Origin: Flavobacterium oreochromis
GTDB lineage: Bacteria; Bacteroidota; Bacteroidia; Flavobacteriales; Flavobacteriaceae
Length of the DNA: 64,000 nt
Assembly (NCBI RefSeq): GCF_019565455.1
Contig: NZ_CP067377.1
Location: 1,866,001-1,930,000, forward strand
Reading direction: 5' to 3'
A model generated the notes under the pieces. It was not told the DNA's origin, made no database searches, and saw only the letters and a program-made list of their open reading frames with translations. The position numbers were made by a program, and so were the translations under genes. Each line of letters begins with the position of its first letter. Position 1 is the first letter of the stretch. Below, piece after piece: positions 42,131 to 51,892 of the stretch.

Positions 42131-42199
42131 TTAAAGATGAAGGAATAAAACTATTCTGGATAAGAACTATTTTTTTATTTTTACAGAAACCTAATTTTG

Positions 42200-42616
42200 A
42201 TGAAAATATATATAATTAATGGTCCTAATTTGAATTTATTAGGTCGTAGAGAACCTGAGATTTATGGAACGGCTACATTTGAAGATTTTTTTGATCAATT
42301 AAAAGAACTTTATCCACTTGTAGAATTGTCTTATTTTCAGAGTAATATAGAAGGAGAGCTTATAGATAAGTTGCAAGAAGTTGGTTTTGATTATGATGGA
42401 ATTATACTAAATGCAGGTGCTTATACACATACTTCTATAGGTATAGGAGATTGTATAAAAGCAATTCCTACTCCCGTAATAGAAGTTCATATATCCAATA
42501 CTTTTTCAAGAGAAGAATTTCGACATCAATCCTATATTTCACCTAATGCTATAGGGGTTATTTTAGGTTTTGGATTACAGAGTTATGAATTAGCATTGAA
42601 AAGTTTTATTAAATAA
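42200..42616 (+). CDS. aroQ: Type II 3-dehydroquinate dehydratase
   Basis: 138 residues. It dehydrates 3-dehydroquinate in the shikimate pathway. Motifs are GPNLNLLGRREPEIYG (active Tyr), NAGAYTHTSIGIGD and EVHISNTFSREEFRH (active His). The ATG at 42200 gives the typical MKIYIINGPN; the TTG just before it adds only one residue. Confidence 0.96.
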   Translation: MKIYIINGPNLNLLGRREPEIYGTATFEDFFDQLKELYPLVELSYFQSNIEGELIDKLQEVGFDYDGIILNAGAYTHTSIGIGDCIKAIPTPVIEVHISNTFSREEFRHQSYISPNAIGVILGFGLQSYELALKSFIK

Positions 42617-42645
42617 TTTTTAAACTATAGTTATCAATTCAAAAA

Positions 42646-43413
42646 TTATTTAATAAAAATATCATAACTTAATCGGATTAGAGTTCCAATAACAACTGTT
42701 AAAAAGAAAATTCTGATTAACTGGTTTCCTTTTTGTATTGCTAGTTTAGCGCCTATCCATCCTCCAATGCCATTACAAATAGCCATGGGGATTGCTATGA
42801 TCCAAATAATTTTTCCTTTTGAAATGAATAAGCATAGTGAGCCCATATTAGATGCTATGTTGATTAATTTAGCGTGTGCAGATGCGTGTAAAAAATCAAG
42901 CCCTAAAATAACGATGAAAGAAACAATTAAAAAACTTCCTGTTCCAGGTCCTATGAAACCGTCATAAAAACCTATTAAGCTACTTATAATGGAACCAAGA
43001 ATAAGAAAGTAACTTTTTGAAATATCTTTAGGTTTGTGATTGCCGAAGTCTTTTTTTAGAAAAGTGTAAATAGCTAATATTATTAATATGAATAAAAGTA
43101 AAGGTTTTATGAAATCGTTACTAACTAGTGTTAGTAGATAAGATCCAAAAAAAGCACTTACACAAGAAAAAAGTCCCATGATGAGCAAAGGTTTCCAGTG
43201 CATTTTAACATTTTTTAAATAATGAACAGCTGCAATAGAAGTTCCTGTAATAGCGGGTACTTTTAAAGAACCTATTAAATTAGCAATAGGACTATTAGGA
43301 AGTAATATTAAGGCTATAGGTGTTTGAATAAGTCCTCCTCCGCCTGCAATAGCATCAATGAGTCCTGCTATAAATGAAGCAAAGCAAAGCAGGATAATGA
43401 TATAAGTTTCCAA
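42646..43413 (-). CDS. TSUP (TauE/SafE) family membrane transporter
   Basis: 255 residues with about eight membrane segments. The repeated motifs GLIDAIAGGGGLIQTP and GFYDGFIGPGTGSFLIV are the signature of TauE/SafE transporters of sulfite, sulfonates or other anions. Substrate unknown. Downstream of murA on the same strand, separated by a strong hairpin. Confidence 0.9.
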   Translation of the reverse strand: METYIIILLCFASFIAGLIDAIAGGGGLIQTPIALILLPNSPIANLIGSLKVPAITGTSIAAVHYLKNVKMHWKPLLIMGLFSCVSAFFGSYLLTLVSNDFIKPLLLFILIILAIYTFLKKDFGNHKPKDISKSYFLILGSIISSLIGFYDGFIGPGTGSFLIVSFIVILGLDFLHASAHAKLINIASNMGSLCLFISKGKIIWIIAIPMAICNGIGGWIGAKLAIQKGNQLIRIFFLTVVIGTLIRLSYDIFIK

Positions 43414-43438
43414 AGTGAGTTCTAGTTTGATTTCTAGT

Positions 43439-43480
43439 TCAGGCTCTAGTCGCGAAAAGAATACCGCGACTACAGCCTGA
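43439..43480. repeat. Strong 16-bp-arm hairpin between murA and the TSUP gene
   Basis: TCAGGCTCTAGTCGCG (43439-43454) and CGCGACTACAGCCTGA (43465-43480) pair at 15 of 16 positions around a ten-base loop. It is GC-rich compared with the surroundings. No T-run follows on either strand. Three TCTAGT steps spaced about 11-12 bp precede it on the plus strand. It may be an RNA stabiliser, an attenuator or a REP-like element. Confidence 0.6.
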
Positions 43481-43488
43481 GTGGTAAA

Positions 43489-44799
43489 TTATGCTCTTAT
43501 AATATTTGCGCCCAAGGCTCTTAATCGTTCATCAATACGTTCATAACCTCTGTCAATCTGCTCAATGTTTTGAATTGTACTAGTTCCTTTTGCGGTTAAA
43601 GCTGCAATTAATAAAGAAATACCAGCTCTAATATCAGGTGAACTCATGGTGGTTGCTTTTAGTTGTGACTGAAAATTATGTCCCATTACAACAGCTCTGT
43701 GTGGATCACATAACATTATCTTTGCTCCCATGTCAATGAGTTTGTCAACGAAGAATAGACGACTTTCAAACATTTTTTGATGGATTAATACATCTCCTTT
43801 TGCTTGAGTAGCAACAACTAATATAATGCTTAATAGGTCAGGAGTAAAGCCTGGCCAAGGAGCGTCAGCTATTGTTAAAATAGAACCATCAATATCTGTT
43901 TTGATTTCATATCCATCTGTGTGAGCTGGAATATATATATCATCACCTTTTTTCTCAATAGTGATACCTAGTTTTCTAAAAACATTAGGTATAACACCAA
44001 GGTTTTCCCAACTTACATTTTTTATTGTAATTTCACTTCTTGTCATGGCGGCAAGTCCTATCCATGAACCTATCTCAATCATGTCTGGTAAAATGTGGTG
44101 CTCACAGCCTCCTAACGATTCCACTCCTTCTATAGTTAATAAGTTTGAACCAATGCCGCTAATTTTAGCCCCCATTGCATTTAACATTTTACACAGTTGT
44201 TGTAAGTAGGGTTCGCAAGCAGCATTATAAATTGTAGTGATGCCCTCTGCTAATACCGCAGCCATAACAATATTTGCAGTTCCAGTAACAGAAGCTTCAT
44301 CTAGTAGCATGTAAGTACCTTTTAGTCTTCCATCTATTTCTACTCCATAAAAATGATCTGCTCTTTCGTATCTAAACTTTGCTCCTAAATTTATAAAACC
44401 TTCAAAATGGGTGTCTAAACGACGACGACCAATTTTATCCCCTCCTGGTTTTGGAATATAGCCGCAGCCAAAACGTGCTAATAAAGGACCTATAATCATG
44501 ATAGAGCCACGAAGACTTCCTCCTTCTTTTTTGAAAGTTTCTGTTTTTAAATAATTTATGTTTACTTCGTCTGCTTGAAAGGTATAATCACCAGGACCAT
44601 TTTTTTGAATTTTAACACCTAAATTTCCTAGTAAAGAAATTAATTTGTTAACATCAATAATGTCAGGTATGTTAGTTATTCGTACTTTTTCAGAAGTTAA
44701 AAGTACTGGGCATAAAACTTGTAGGGCTTCATTTTTAGCACCTTGTGGTTGAACGTTTCCTTTAAGAGGTTTTCCTCCTTCAATTTTAAAAGTTCCCAT
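43489..44799 (-). CDS. murA: UDP-N-acetylglucosamine 1-carboxyvinyltransferase MurA
   Basis: 436 residues. It makes UDP-GlcNAc-enolpyruvate, the first committed step of peptidoglycan synthesis. The start is MGTFKIEGGKPLKGNVQPQG; PDIRAGISLLIAAL is also conserved. In the active loop the usual PGGC reads PGGD (Asp121 in place of Cys115 of E. coli). This Cys-to-Asp change is known to make MurA insensitive to fosfomycin. Third gene of a DUF493-DUF4290-murA operon. Confidence 0.96.
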   Translation of the reverse strand: MGTFKIEGGKPLKGNVQPQGAKNEALQVLCPVLLTSEKVRITNIPDIIDVNKLISLLGNLGVKIQKNGPGDYTFQADEVNINYLKTETFKKEGGSLRGSIMIIGPLLARFGCGYIPKPGGDKIGRRRLDTHFEGFINLGAKFRYERADHFYGVEIDGRLKGTYMLLDEASVTGTANIVMAAVLAEGITTIYNAACEPYLQQLCKMLNAMGAKISGIGSNLLTIEGVESLGGCEHHILPDMIEIGSWIGLAAMTRSEITIKNVSWENLGVIPNVFRKLGITIEKKGDDIYIPAHTDGYEIKTDIDGSILTIADAPWPGFTPDLLSIILVVATQAKGDVLIHQKMFESRLFFVDKLIDMGAKIMLCDPHRAVVMGHNFQSQLKATTMSSPDIRAGISLLIAALTAKGTSTIQNIEQIDRGYERIDERLRALGANIIRA

Positions 44800-44832
44800 G
44801 TTTTGAGTTGAAAGTTATGGAGCTGTCGGCTC

Positions 44833-45552
44833 TTAGTTATTTTTTTTAAAAGGTCTTTTTTGTTGAATACTTTTCTGATTCTTATTATGCTTACCGTTGT
44901 TATTATTATTGTTATTACTTTGCATCTTGTTAGATGTTCTTTTATTGGTACGCATTAAATCTTGGGTGTTAGAAAGCTCTTCGTTAGCAGAAGAAAGATT
45001 TATTTTTCCACCAGATAATTCATATAAATGTTCAAATATAACAGTATCCGTTACACTATCCTTATTCCAACTTAAATAACATTTTTTCATATGATTTGCA
45101 ATCACGCGAATTAAAGCATTTTTAAGATCACCGTCTTCCCATTCGTTTGCTTTGGCTATCATATAAGTAATATTATTGCCGTAAAAACGATATTTTGGAA
45201 AGTTTTGAGGATAAGGTAGCGGTGCAGCTTTCATATTTATTACCTCACGAGTAGGGATTGGGTAAGGAGAATCAACATCTAATTTAAAGTCAGACATGAT
45301 AAAAAGTTGATCCCAAAGTTTGTGTTGAAAGTCAGGAACGTCACGTAAATGAGGATTCATTCCTCCCATAACTCCAATGATATATTTTGCTAGTTTATTA
45401 CGTTCCTCTCGGTTTTCAACCGCAATTGCTTGGTCAATCAAGCTATGAAGATGACGTCCATATTCTGGTATAGCAAGAGGTTTCCTTTCAGAGTTGTACT
45501 CTAAAAAATGAATTGCTCCTAAAACTTGATCTGCATTAAATTTTGTACTCAT
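44833..45552 (-). CDS. DUF4290 family protein
   Basis: 239 residues. The conserved part (FLEYNSERKPLAIPEYGRHL, IIGVMGGMNPHLRDVPDF) matches the bacteroidetal DUF4290 family, usually found beside murA. The last 45 or so residues are low-complexity, rich in Asn, Lys and Gln, with a run of seven Asn. Function is not known; a link to cell wall synthesis is inferred from position only. It starts 1 bp after DUF493. Confidence 0.88.
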   Translation of the reverse strand: MSTKFNADQVLGAIHFLEYNSERKPLAIPEYGRHLHSLIDQAIAVENREERNKLAKYIIGVMGGMNPHLRDVPDFQHKLWDQLFIMSDFKLDVDSPYPIPTREVINMKAAPLPYPQNFPKYRFYGNNITYMIAKANEWEDGDLKNALIRVIANHMKKCYLSWNKDSVTDTVIFEHLYELSGGKINLSSANEELSNTQDLMRTNKRTSNKMQSNNNNNNNGKHNKNQKSIQQKRPFKKNN

Positions 45553-45553
45553 C

Positions 45554-45841
45554 TTATAATGAAATTATCCCTTCGATAGTTGACACTTCTTGGTATTTTT
45601 TTATGATCTCTTCTGCATTGGGCATTACTACATCAACGGATATACTAGTAAAAGTCCCGTTTTTTGATTGACGGGTATCTATTACAGCTCCCATGCAGTC
45701 AAAAGCTTTTTCTACTGCACTTATCTTATTTGTGTCAGTAGGAACTATAAATTTATATAAATATTTTGAAGGCCAAACTTTATTTACAGCATTTAATTCC
45801 TCTTTTAATCGAATATAAAATTCAGTGGTTTTTTTATCCAT
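45554..45841 (-). CDS. DUF493 (YbeD-like) small regulatory protein
   Basis: 95 residues with a ferredoxin-like fold: FIVPTDTNKISAVEKAFDCMG, then STSISVDVVMPN-like strands (TFTSISVDVVM). The family is thought to be allosteric, by analogy to ACT domains. First gene of the DUF493-DUF4290-murA operon. Confidence 0.85.
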   Translation of the reverse strand: MDKKTTEFYIRLKEELNAVNKVWPSKYLYKFIVPTDTNKISAVEKAFDCMGAVIDTRQSKNGTFTSISVDVVMPNAEEIIKKYQEVSTIEGIISL

Positions 45842-46084
45842 CTTCTACATTATAAATATAGGCAAATATAATCTTTTTAATGGTTTTTTCTAAGGATCAA
45901 AATTTACTTTGTTTTTTATTGATCTCTTGAATATAAATTAACTCCTTTAAGTCTAAAATTTTAGTATTAAGTAAGGAGTTATTATGGGAAATTATTATAA
46001 ATTAAGATATACTTCTGGTAAGTATTATTTTCATTTTTAAAAAACAAATAGTTTGATTAAGTTTGCGTCCTTGAAATTGATGTT

Positions 46085-46630
46085 TTGAAAAGAGGAATTG
46101 TTGTAATTACAGGAGGTCCTGGTACAGGTAAAACTACTATTATCAATAGCTTAGTTGAAAAAGGATATGTTTGTTATCCCGAGATTTCGCGTGAGGTAAC
46201 TTTAGAGGCTAAAAAACAAGGAGTTGATCAATTGTTTTTGACAGAGCCGTTATTGTTTAGTCAAATGTTGTTAGATGGGCGTCTTAGGCAGTTCCAAAAT
46301 GCACGAAATGAAGAAAATCATTTGGTTTTTATTGATCGAGGGGTTCCTGATGTATTAGCTTATATGGACTTTATAGGTGATCAGTATCCTGAGCATTTTG
46401 ATGTTCAATGCCATGAAACACGTTATGATACTGTTTTTGTTTTACCTCCGTGGGAAGATATATACATAAGTGATGAAGCGAGGTATGAAAATTTTGAACA
46501 AGCTAAGGTTATTTATGAGCATTTAAAACTTACTTATCAAAAATATGGATATCAATTAATCGAAGTTCCTACAGGAACAGTAGAATATCGTGTTGATTTT
46601 ATTTTTAACCAGCTCAAAGTAATTGGATAA
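46085..46630 (+). CDS. AAA_28-type ATPase
   Basis: 181 residues. Walker A is GGPGTGKTT (about 10-18). Other segments are CYPEISREV and FIDRGVPDVLAYMDFIGD. The layout fits the AAA_28 group of P-loop kinases or NTPases related to NadR. The start is a TTG at 46085; no ATG fits. Upstream of recQ. Confidence 0.82.
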   Translation: MKRGIVVITGGPGTGKTTIINSLVEKGYVCYPEISREVTLEAKKQGVDQLFLTEPLLFSQMLLDGRLRQFQNARNEENHLVFIDRGVPDVLAYMDFIGDQYPEHFDVQCHETRYDTVFVLPPWEDIYISDEARYENFEQAKVIYEHLKLTYQKYGYQLIEVPTGTVEYRVDFIFNQLKVIG

Positions 46631-46675
46631 GTTTGTTAAAGTTATTAACTTTAACCTGATTTAAATAGTTAACTT

Positions 46676-48569
46676 TTGCAAAAAGCATTACAAATTCTTC
46701 AAAAATATTGGGGATATGATAGTTTTAGGTCTGTACAGGATGAAGTCATCCAGTCAGTTCTAGAAGGTCATGATACGTTTGCTCTTCTTCCTACTGGAGG
46801 AGGGAAATCTTTGTGTTTTCAGGTTCCAGCAATGACTACTGATGGTTTATGCCTCGTCGTATCGCCTCTAGTTGCCTTAATGAAAGATCAAGTTAATCAA
46901 CTTCAAAAAAGAGGGATTAAGGCAATTGCTTTAACAGGAGGGACACATGTAGATGACCTTATACAGTTGTTAGATAATTGCCAATTTGGAAATTATCGTT
47001 TTCTGTATTTATCACCAGAAAGATTAGAGCAAGATTGGGTTTTAGACCGTATTAAAAGTTTACCAATTAATTTAATAGCAATAGATGAAGCTCATTGTGT
47101 CTCTCAATGGGGGCATGATTTTAGACCTTCCTATTTGAAAATTAATATATTAAAAAAAGCTTTTCCTAAAATTCCTTTTATAGCACTTACAGCCTCCGCA
47201 ACACCAGAAGTTCAAGATGATATTTTAAAAAATCTAGGACTCGTTAATCCTAAAATTTTTAAAAAATCATTTTTACGTGATAATTTGAGTTATCATATTA
47301 TAAAGTCTGAGGATAAACTTTATAAAATTCAACAGATTTTACTTAAAAATCCGGAACCATCTATCCTGTATGTTAGGAATAGAAAATTATGTTTAGATTA
47401 TGCAAACCAGTTAAATGCTTTAGGTTTTAATGCAACTTATTATCATGGAGGTTTATTGCCTAAAGATAAAAGTAAAAATATGGAATCATGGATGAATGAA
47501 AGTTCTTCTATTATGGTTGCAACTAATGCTTTTGGGATGGGGATAGATAAATCTAATGTAAAGACTGTAATACATGTTAATTTACCCGAAAACTTAGAAA
47601 GTTATTATCAAGAGGCAGGTAGAGCAGGTAGAGGAGGTCAAAAAGCCTTTGCTATTATGATTGCATCTGCCAATGATGTAATTCATGCAGAAGAGCAATT
47701 TATAAATGTTTTGCCTGATGTGTTTTTTTTTAAAAGAAGTATATAAAAAATTATCAAATTATTTTCAAATACCTTATGGAGAAGGGATTAATGAAGAATT
47801 TACTTTCAGTTTAAATCGTTTTTGTATACATTATAATTTTCCTGTTTTAAAAACTTTTAATGCTTTACAATTTTTAGATAGACAAGGAATTATTTCACTT
47901 TCTAATGAACAATCTGAAAAGGTGCAACTTCAGTTTGTAATTGAATCAAAAGAAGTAATACGCTACATAAGTCTTCATCCTGAAGAAGAAGCTATTATCA
48001 CGGCTATTTTAAGAAATTATCCTGGTATTTTTGAAATTCAAACGAATATAAATACTTCTTTTGTCGCAAAACAAGCATTTTGTAAAGAAGAAAATGTTTT
48101 AGATTTACTACATAAGCTTAAAGATAAAAATATAGTACAGTTATTAATTATTCAAAATGAGTCTAAAATAGCTTTTTTAGAAGTACGAGAAGATGATCGT
48201 ACTATAAATAGAGTGGCAAAATATCTAGAAAAACAAAATCTTACAAAAAAAAGTCAATTAGCAGCAGTTATAGCTTATGTAAATGATGAAATTCAATGTA
48301 AAAATAAGTTATTGCTCACTTATTTTGGAGAAACAGGAGTTGTGGATTGTGGAAATTGTTCTTATTGCCTAAAAAAAAATAAAACAACTTTTAACAGAGA
48401 AACATTAACGAAAGAGTTGATCGGGTTACTAAAAAATCAAGCGTTGAGTTCTCGCCAAATTTTAGAAAAAATAAACATAGAAGAAAAAATACTTTTTGAA
48501 GTTTTAAAGGAAATGTTAGAGTATAATATGATCGAGTTAGATCATAAAAACCAATTTATTCTTAAATAA
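46676..48569 (+). CDS. recQ: ATP-dependent DNA helicase RecQ (frameshifted near 47727)
   Basis: RecQ unwinds DNA 3' to 5' in recombination repair. The start is a TTG at 46676 (MQKALQILQKYWGYDSFR). Walker A is LLPTGGGKS (Lys44), the DEAH box is IAIDEAHCVSQWGHDFRPSY, and motif VI is YYQEAGRAGRGGQ. The frame breaks in the nine-T run at about 47723-47731. Removing one T gives VFFLKEVYKKLSNYFQIPYG and a 630-residue protein. The zinc-binding segment is VVDCGNCSYCLKK. The stop overlaps the fmt start (TAATG). Confidence 0.93.
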
Positions 48570-49518
48570 TGAAATCATTACGAATTGTTTTTATGGGAAC
48601 GCCAGAATTTGCTGTTGGAATTTTGGATGCCATTGTAAAAGAAAAAAAATATGAAGTAGTAGGAGTTGTTACAGCTCCTGATAAACCTGCAGGTAGAGGG
48701 CAAAAAATTAAATATTCAGCGGTTAAAGAATACGCATTAGAAAAAGGGCTTCGTCTATTACAACCAACAAATCTTAAAGATGAGTTTTTTTAAAAGAATT
48801 AAGCTCTTTAGATGCAAATCTGCAAGTTGTAGTAGCATTTCGTATGTTGCCTGCTCTTGTTTGGAAAATGCCAGAATTAGGAACCTTTAATCTTCATGCT
48901 TCTCTATTACCAGAGTATAGAGGTGCGGCACCTATTAACTGGGCTATTATTAATGGTGAAGCAAAAACAGGTGTTACTACTTTTTTTATTGATGATAAGA
49001 TTGATACAGGGGCAATGATTTTAAGTAAAGAAACCTCTATTTTGCCAAATGAAAATGCAGGAGCATTACATGATCGTTTGATCAAATTAGGTTGCGAAGC
49101 AGTTGTAGAAACTTTAGAGAAAATAGCAAATAATAATGTAACGACTGTTTTGCAAAAAGATTTGCCTGAAATGAAAACAGCATACAAATTAGATAGAGAT
49201 AATTGTAAAGTTGATTTTGATAGAAGTATAGATGCTGTTTATAATCAAATTAGAGGTTTAGCGCCATATCCTGCAGCGTATTGTACTTTTGTTGATCAAG
49301 AAGAGCAATGGAGTGTAAAGTTATATGAAGTAGAAAAAGAAGATACTCTACATGAATTACCAATAGGGAAAGTAGAGTGTACAAAAAAAGAAATTCGTAT
49401 TGCTTTAAAAGGAGGTTTTTTAAATGTAAAATCATTACAATTTCCAGGAAAGAAGAGGATGAATGCTTCAGAGTTACTAAATGGAATGCGTTTTTCAGAA
49501 TATTTAAAAGTAGAATAA
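48569..49518 (+). CDS. fmt: Methionyl-tRNA formyltransferase (frameshifted near 48790)
   Basis: Fmt formylates initiator Met-tRNA. The start MKSLRIVFMGTPEFAVGILD and the signature SLLPEYRGAAPINW are present. The frame breaks in the seven-T run near 48785-48791. One more T gives KDEFFLKELSSLDANLQVVV and joins the rest, 316 residues in total, the normal length. Coupled to recQ by a 1-bp overlap. Confidence 0.94.
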
Positions 49519-49615
49519 TCTTATATTTAAATCAGTATTTTCTGTCAAAAAATATTTTTACCTTACTTTTAGAGTGTCTTTTGTTGTAAAAATAAATAAA
49601 AAAGAGTTAAAAATG

Positions 49616-49645
49616 TTGTGTGGTAAGGAAATCCTACTAAATTTG
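49616..49645 (+). promoter_or_regulatory. Flavobacterial promoter of the HU gene
   Basis: TTG at 49616-49618, 19-bp spacer, then TAAATTTG at 49638-49645. An exact match to the consensus, about 47 bp upstream of the HU start. Confidence 0.8.
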
Positions 49646-49691
49646 TGGGGCTTAGAATTAATATTAACCTATCAATTAATAACTAATTATT

Positions 49692-49967
49692 ATGAACAAA
49701 TCAGATTTAATCGATGCTATGGCTGCTGATGCAGGAATTACTAAAGCTGCTGCAAAAGCTGCATTAGAGTCATTTTTAAGTAATGTTGAAGGAACTTTAA
49801 GTAAAGGTGGTAAAGTTGCTTTAGTAGGTTTTGGATCATGGTCAGTGTCTACAAGAGCGGCTAGAGAAGGAAGAAACCCTCAAACTGGTAATACTATTAA
49901 AATTGAAGCTAAAAACGTAGTGAAATTTAAAGCAGGTGCAGAATTAGAAGGAGCTGTTAATAAATAA
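49692..49967 (+). CDS. HU family DNA-binding protein
   Basis: 91 residues with the HU/IHF fold: MNKSDLIDAMAADAGITK, the arm region FGSWSVSTRAAREGRNPQTG, and KFKAGAELEGAVNK. It bends and compacts DNA. The gene has its own strong promoter and terminator and is monocistronic. Confidence 0.96.
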   Translation: MNKSDLIDAMAADAGITKAAAKAALESFLSNVEGTLSKGGKVALVGFGSWSVSTRAAREGRNPQTGNTIKIEAKNVVKFKAGAELEGAVNK

Positions 49968-49987
49968 TAGTTTTTTAAATATTATAT

Positions 49988-50016
49988 AAAAAGCCACGTA
50001 AAATCGTGGCTTTTTT
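49988..50016 (+). terminator. Rho-independent terminator of the HU gene
   Basis: AAAAAGCCACG and CGTGGCTTTTT pair around a six-base loop; a T-run follows. Confidence 0.94.
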
Positions 50017-50084
50017 ATTTTTTTATAATTATATTTTGTTTATAAATATTTTATTTGTTAAATTTAGTTAAAAAAATAATAAGT

Positions 50085-50645
50085 ATGATAGCAATTAAAC
50101 CGCAAAAAGGGCATTTGTTAATAGCCGAACCTTCTATTATAGGTGACTTATCTTTTAACAGATCAGTGGTTTTGCTCGCTGATCATAATGAAGAAGGTTC
50201 AGTAGGTTTTATATTAAATAAACCATTAAATTATACTATTAAAGATTTAATTCCTGAAATTTCAGCTTCTTTTGTAATATATAATGGAGGGCCTGTTGAA
50301 CAAGATAATTTGTATTTTATACATAATGTACCTCATTTAATTTCAGGAAGTATAGAAATAGCATCGGGAATTTATTGGGGAGGAGACTTTCAGCAAACGA
50401 AAGAGCTTATAAATAGTGGGAAAATAAGTAGAAATAATATACGTTTTTTCTTAGGGTATTCAGGATGGGATGCAGAACAATTACAAAGTGAGTTACAGTC
50501 TCATTCATGGATCATTTCTGAAAATGATTTGAGCAATAATATAATAGGTAAATCCTCGTCTGATTTTTGGAGAGAAAAAATAATAGAACAAGGAGGGGAG
50601 TATTTAGTATGGTCAAATGCTCCCGAGAATCCTATCTATAATTAA
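50085..50645 (+). CDS. YqgE/AlgH family protein
   Basis: 186 residues. The start MIAIKPQKGHLLIAEPSI, then FNRSVVLLADHNEEGSVGFI, YNGGPVEQDNLYFIH and FLGYSGWDAEQLQ define the UPF0301 family. The ATG at 50085 gives the family start; an upstream in-frame start adds ten residues that are not family-like. Function is unclear. The stop overlaps the convergent aminotransferase gene by 4 bp. Confidence 0.92.
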   Translation: MIAIKPQKGHLLIAEPSIIGDLSFNRSVVLLADHNEEGSVGFILNKPLNYTIKDLIPEISASFVIYNGGPVEQDNLYFIHNVPHLISGSIEIASGIYWGGDFQQTKELINSGKISRNNIRFFLGYSGWDAEQLQSELQSHSWIISENDLSNNIIGKSSSDFWREKIIEQGGEYLVWSNAPENPIYN

Positions 50646-51454
50646 TCTAATCGAATCTTGATATTTAGTTTTGAAGTTAATAGCTCAGATGTAGAGGTTT
50701 TATAGTCTTTTTTTCTATATTTTGTTATAGGTTGAATTCCTTTAATAACATTTGTTATAAACAACTCATCTGCTTTTTGTAATTCAAAAGAAGATATCGG
50801 TCTTTCCTCTATTTTTAAGGATTCAATATGTTGAGCAATTGTAAGCAGTTGTTTTCTCATTACTCCATTAATGCACCCTTCAGAAAGAGGAGGAGTTATT
50901 AAAGTATCGTCTTTAACCATAAAAATATTTCCATTTAATGCTTCAATTACATTTTTTTCATGGTTTAATAGTAAGCAATTGTCAAGGTTGTTTTCATTTG
51001 CGTAAATACTTCCTGTTATGTTTATTGTTCGATTGGTACTTTTAATAGTTGATAAAAGTTGCTTTGTTATAACAAAATCCTTGTATATGTCTACTTCATA
51101 AGTATTATTTGTTATAGTGTATATAGTGTTTTCTGATGAAATAGCAGTTGCAAAATAATCTACTTCATTTGTTTGTGGTAAATACAACCCTCCATTTTTT
51201 CTGAAAACATTAAATCGAACACGAGCAGATTTCTCTATGTTTAATTCTTTGACAGTTTTTAATATTTGATTTTCAAAATATTCTAGAGTAAATCTTAAAG
51301 GAATTTCCATTCTTAAAATACGCATAGATGCCATTAATCGAAAGTAATGGTCTTCTAAAAATAAAACTTTGTTGTCTAATACTTTTAAAGTTTCAAAGAC
51401 AGCATCTCCATATAGAAAAGCTCTGTTGTCTTGTAAAGTTGAAAAAATGTCCAT
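50642..51454 (-). CDS. Class IV aminotransferase (4-amino-4-deoxychorismate lyase-like)
   Basis: 270 residues, PLP-dependent fold type IV. The start DNRAFLYGDAVFETLKV and PLSEGCINGVMRKQLL are conserved. The family covers PabC (folate synthesis), branched-chain and D-amino acid aminotransferases. The length and single-copy setting favour PabC, but the substrate is uncertain. A terminator-like hairpin sits directly before the ATG. Confidence 0.83.
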   Translation of the reverse strand: MDIFSTLQDNRAFLYGDAVFETLKVLDNKVLFLEDHYFRLMASMRILRMEIPLRFTLEYFENQILKTVKELNIEKSARVRFNVFRKNGGLYLPQTNEVDYFATAISSENTIYTITNNTYEVDIYKDFVITKQLLSTIKSTNRTINITGSIYANENNLDNCLLLNHEKNVIEALNGNIFMVKDDTLITPPLSEGCINGVMRKQLLTIAQHIESLKIEERPISSFELQKADELFITNVIKGIQPITKYRKKDYKTSTSELLTSKLNIKIRLD

Positions 51455-51478
51455 AAAAAAATCCCGATAAATCGGGAC
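51455..51478 (-). terminator. Terminator-like hairpin just before the class IV aminotransferase
   Basis: On the minus strand, TCCCGAT and ATCGGGA form a 7-bp stem followed by TTTTTTT, which runs straight into the ATG at 51454. It would end the START-domain transcript. Confidence 0.7.
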
Positions 51479-51499
51479 AAAGATAAGTTATATTCTTTT

Positions 51500-51892
51500 T
51501 TAAATAGAGCCTAAAACATGTTTTAAATCAGAAATTTGATTTTCCCAAAGCATTTTAGCTTCTGATAGATCATCTTCTTCAGCAAAATCCACTACCATTA
51601 AAGAAACATCTTTTGTGATGTCGTCTTCCAATATTCTTAGTTCAAAGTAATACTCTGTATCTTTATTTTCTTCATCAACCCATTTGAACTTAATTTTTTC
51701 ACCTGTTTTTTTAGAAAAAATACGTGCTTTTTCTTCTGAGTCATCCCATTTGAATGTGAAGAAATCGCCTCTTGAATTAACGTTGTTAGCAAACCATTCT
51801 TGTAATCCAGATGGGGTTGAAATATATTGATATAACAATTGAGGAGATGAATGTATAGGAAACTCTAATTCGTATCGTATTTTGCTGTTCAT
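51500..51892 (-). CDS. START-like (AHSA1/SRPBCC fold) protein
   Basis: 130 residues. The start KIRYELEFPIHSSPQLLYQY and GLQEWFANNV match the START-like domain family common in Bacteroidetes. It likely binds a hydrophobic ligand in a helix-grip fold. No catalytic motif; role unknown. Confidence 0.84.
   Translation of the reverse strand: MNSKIRYELEFPIHSSPQLLYQYISTPSGLQEWFANNVNSRGDFFTFKWDDSEEKARIFSKKTGEKIKFKWVDEENKDTEYYFELRILEDDITKDVSLMVVDFAEEDDLSEAKMLWENQISDLKHVLGSI

Noticed and set aside
42192..42199. TAATTTTG just before the aroQ ATG
   Set aside because: It touches the start codon, so transcription would begin inside the gene; probably chance.
45984..46040. 18-codon frame MGNYYKLRYTSGKYYFHF
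   Set aside because: Too short, no context or membrane pattern, AT-rich spacer.
46632..46655. Hairpin TTAAAGT/ACTTTAA between the ATPase gene and recQ
   Set aside because: Short and AT-only with no T-run; not strong enough to call.
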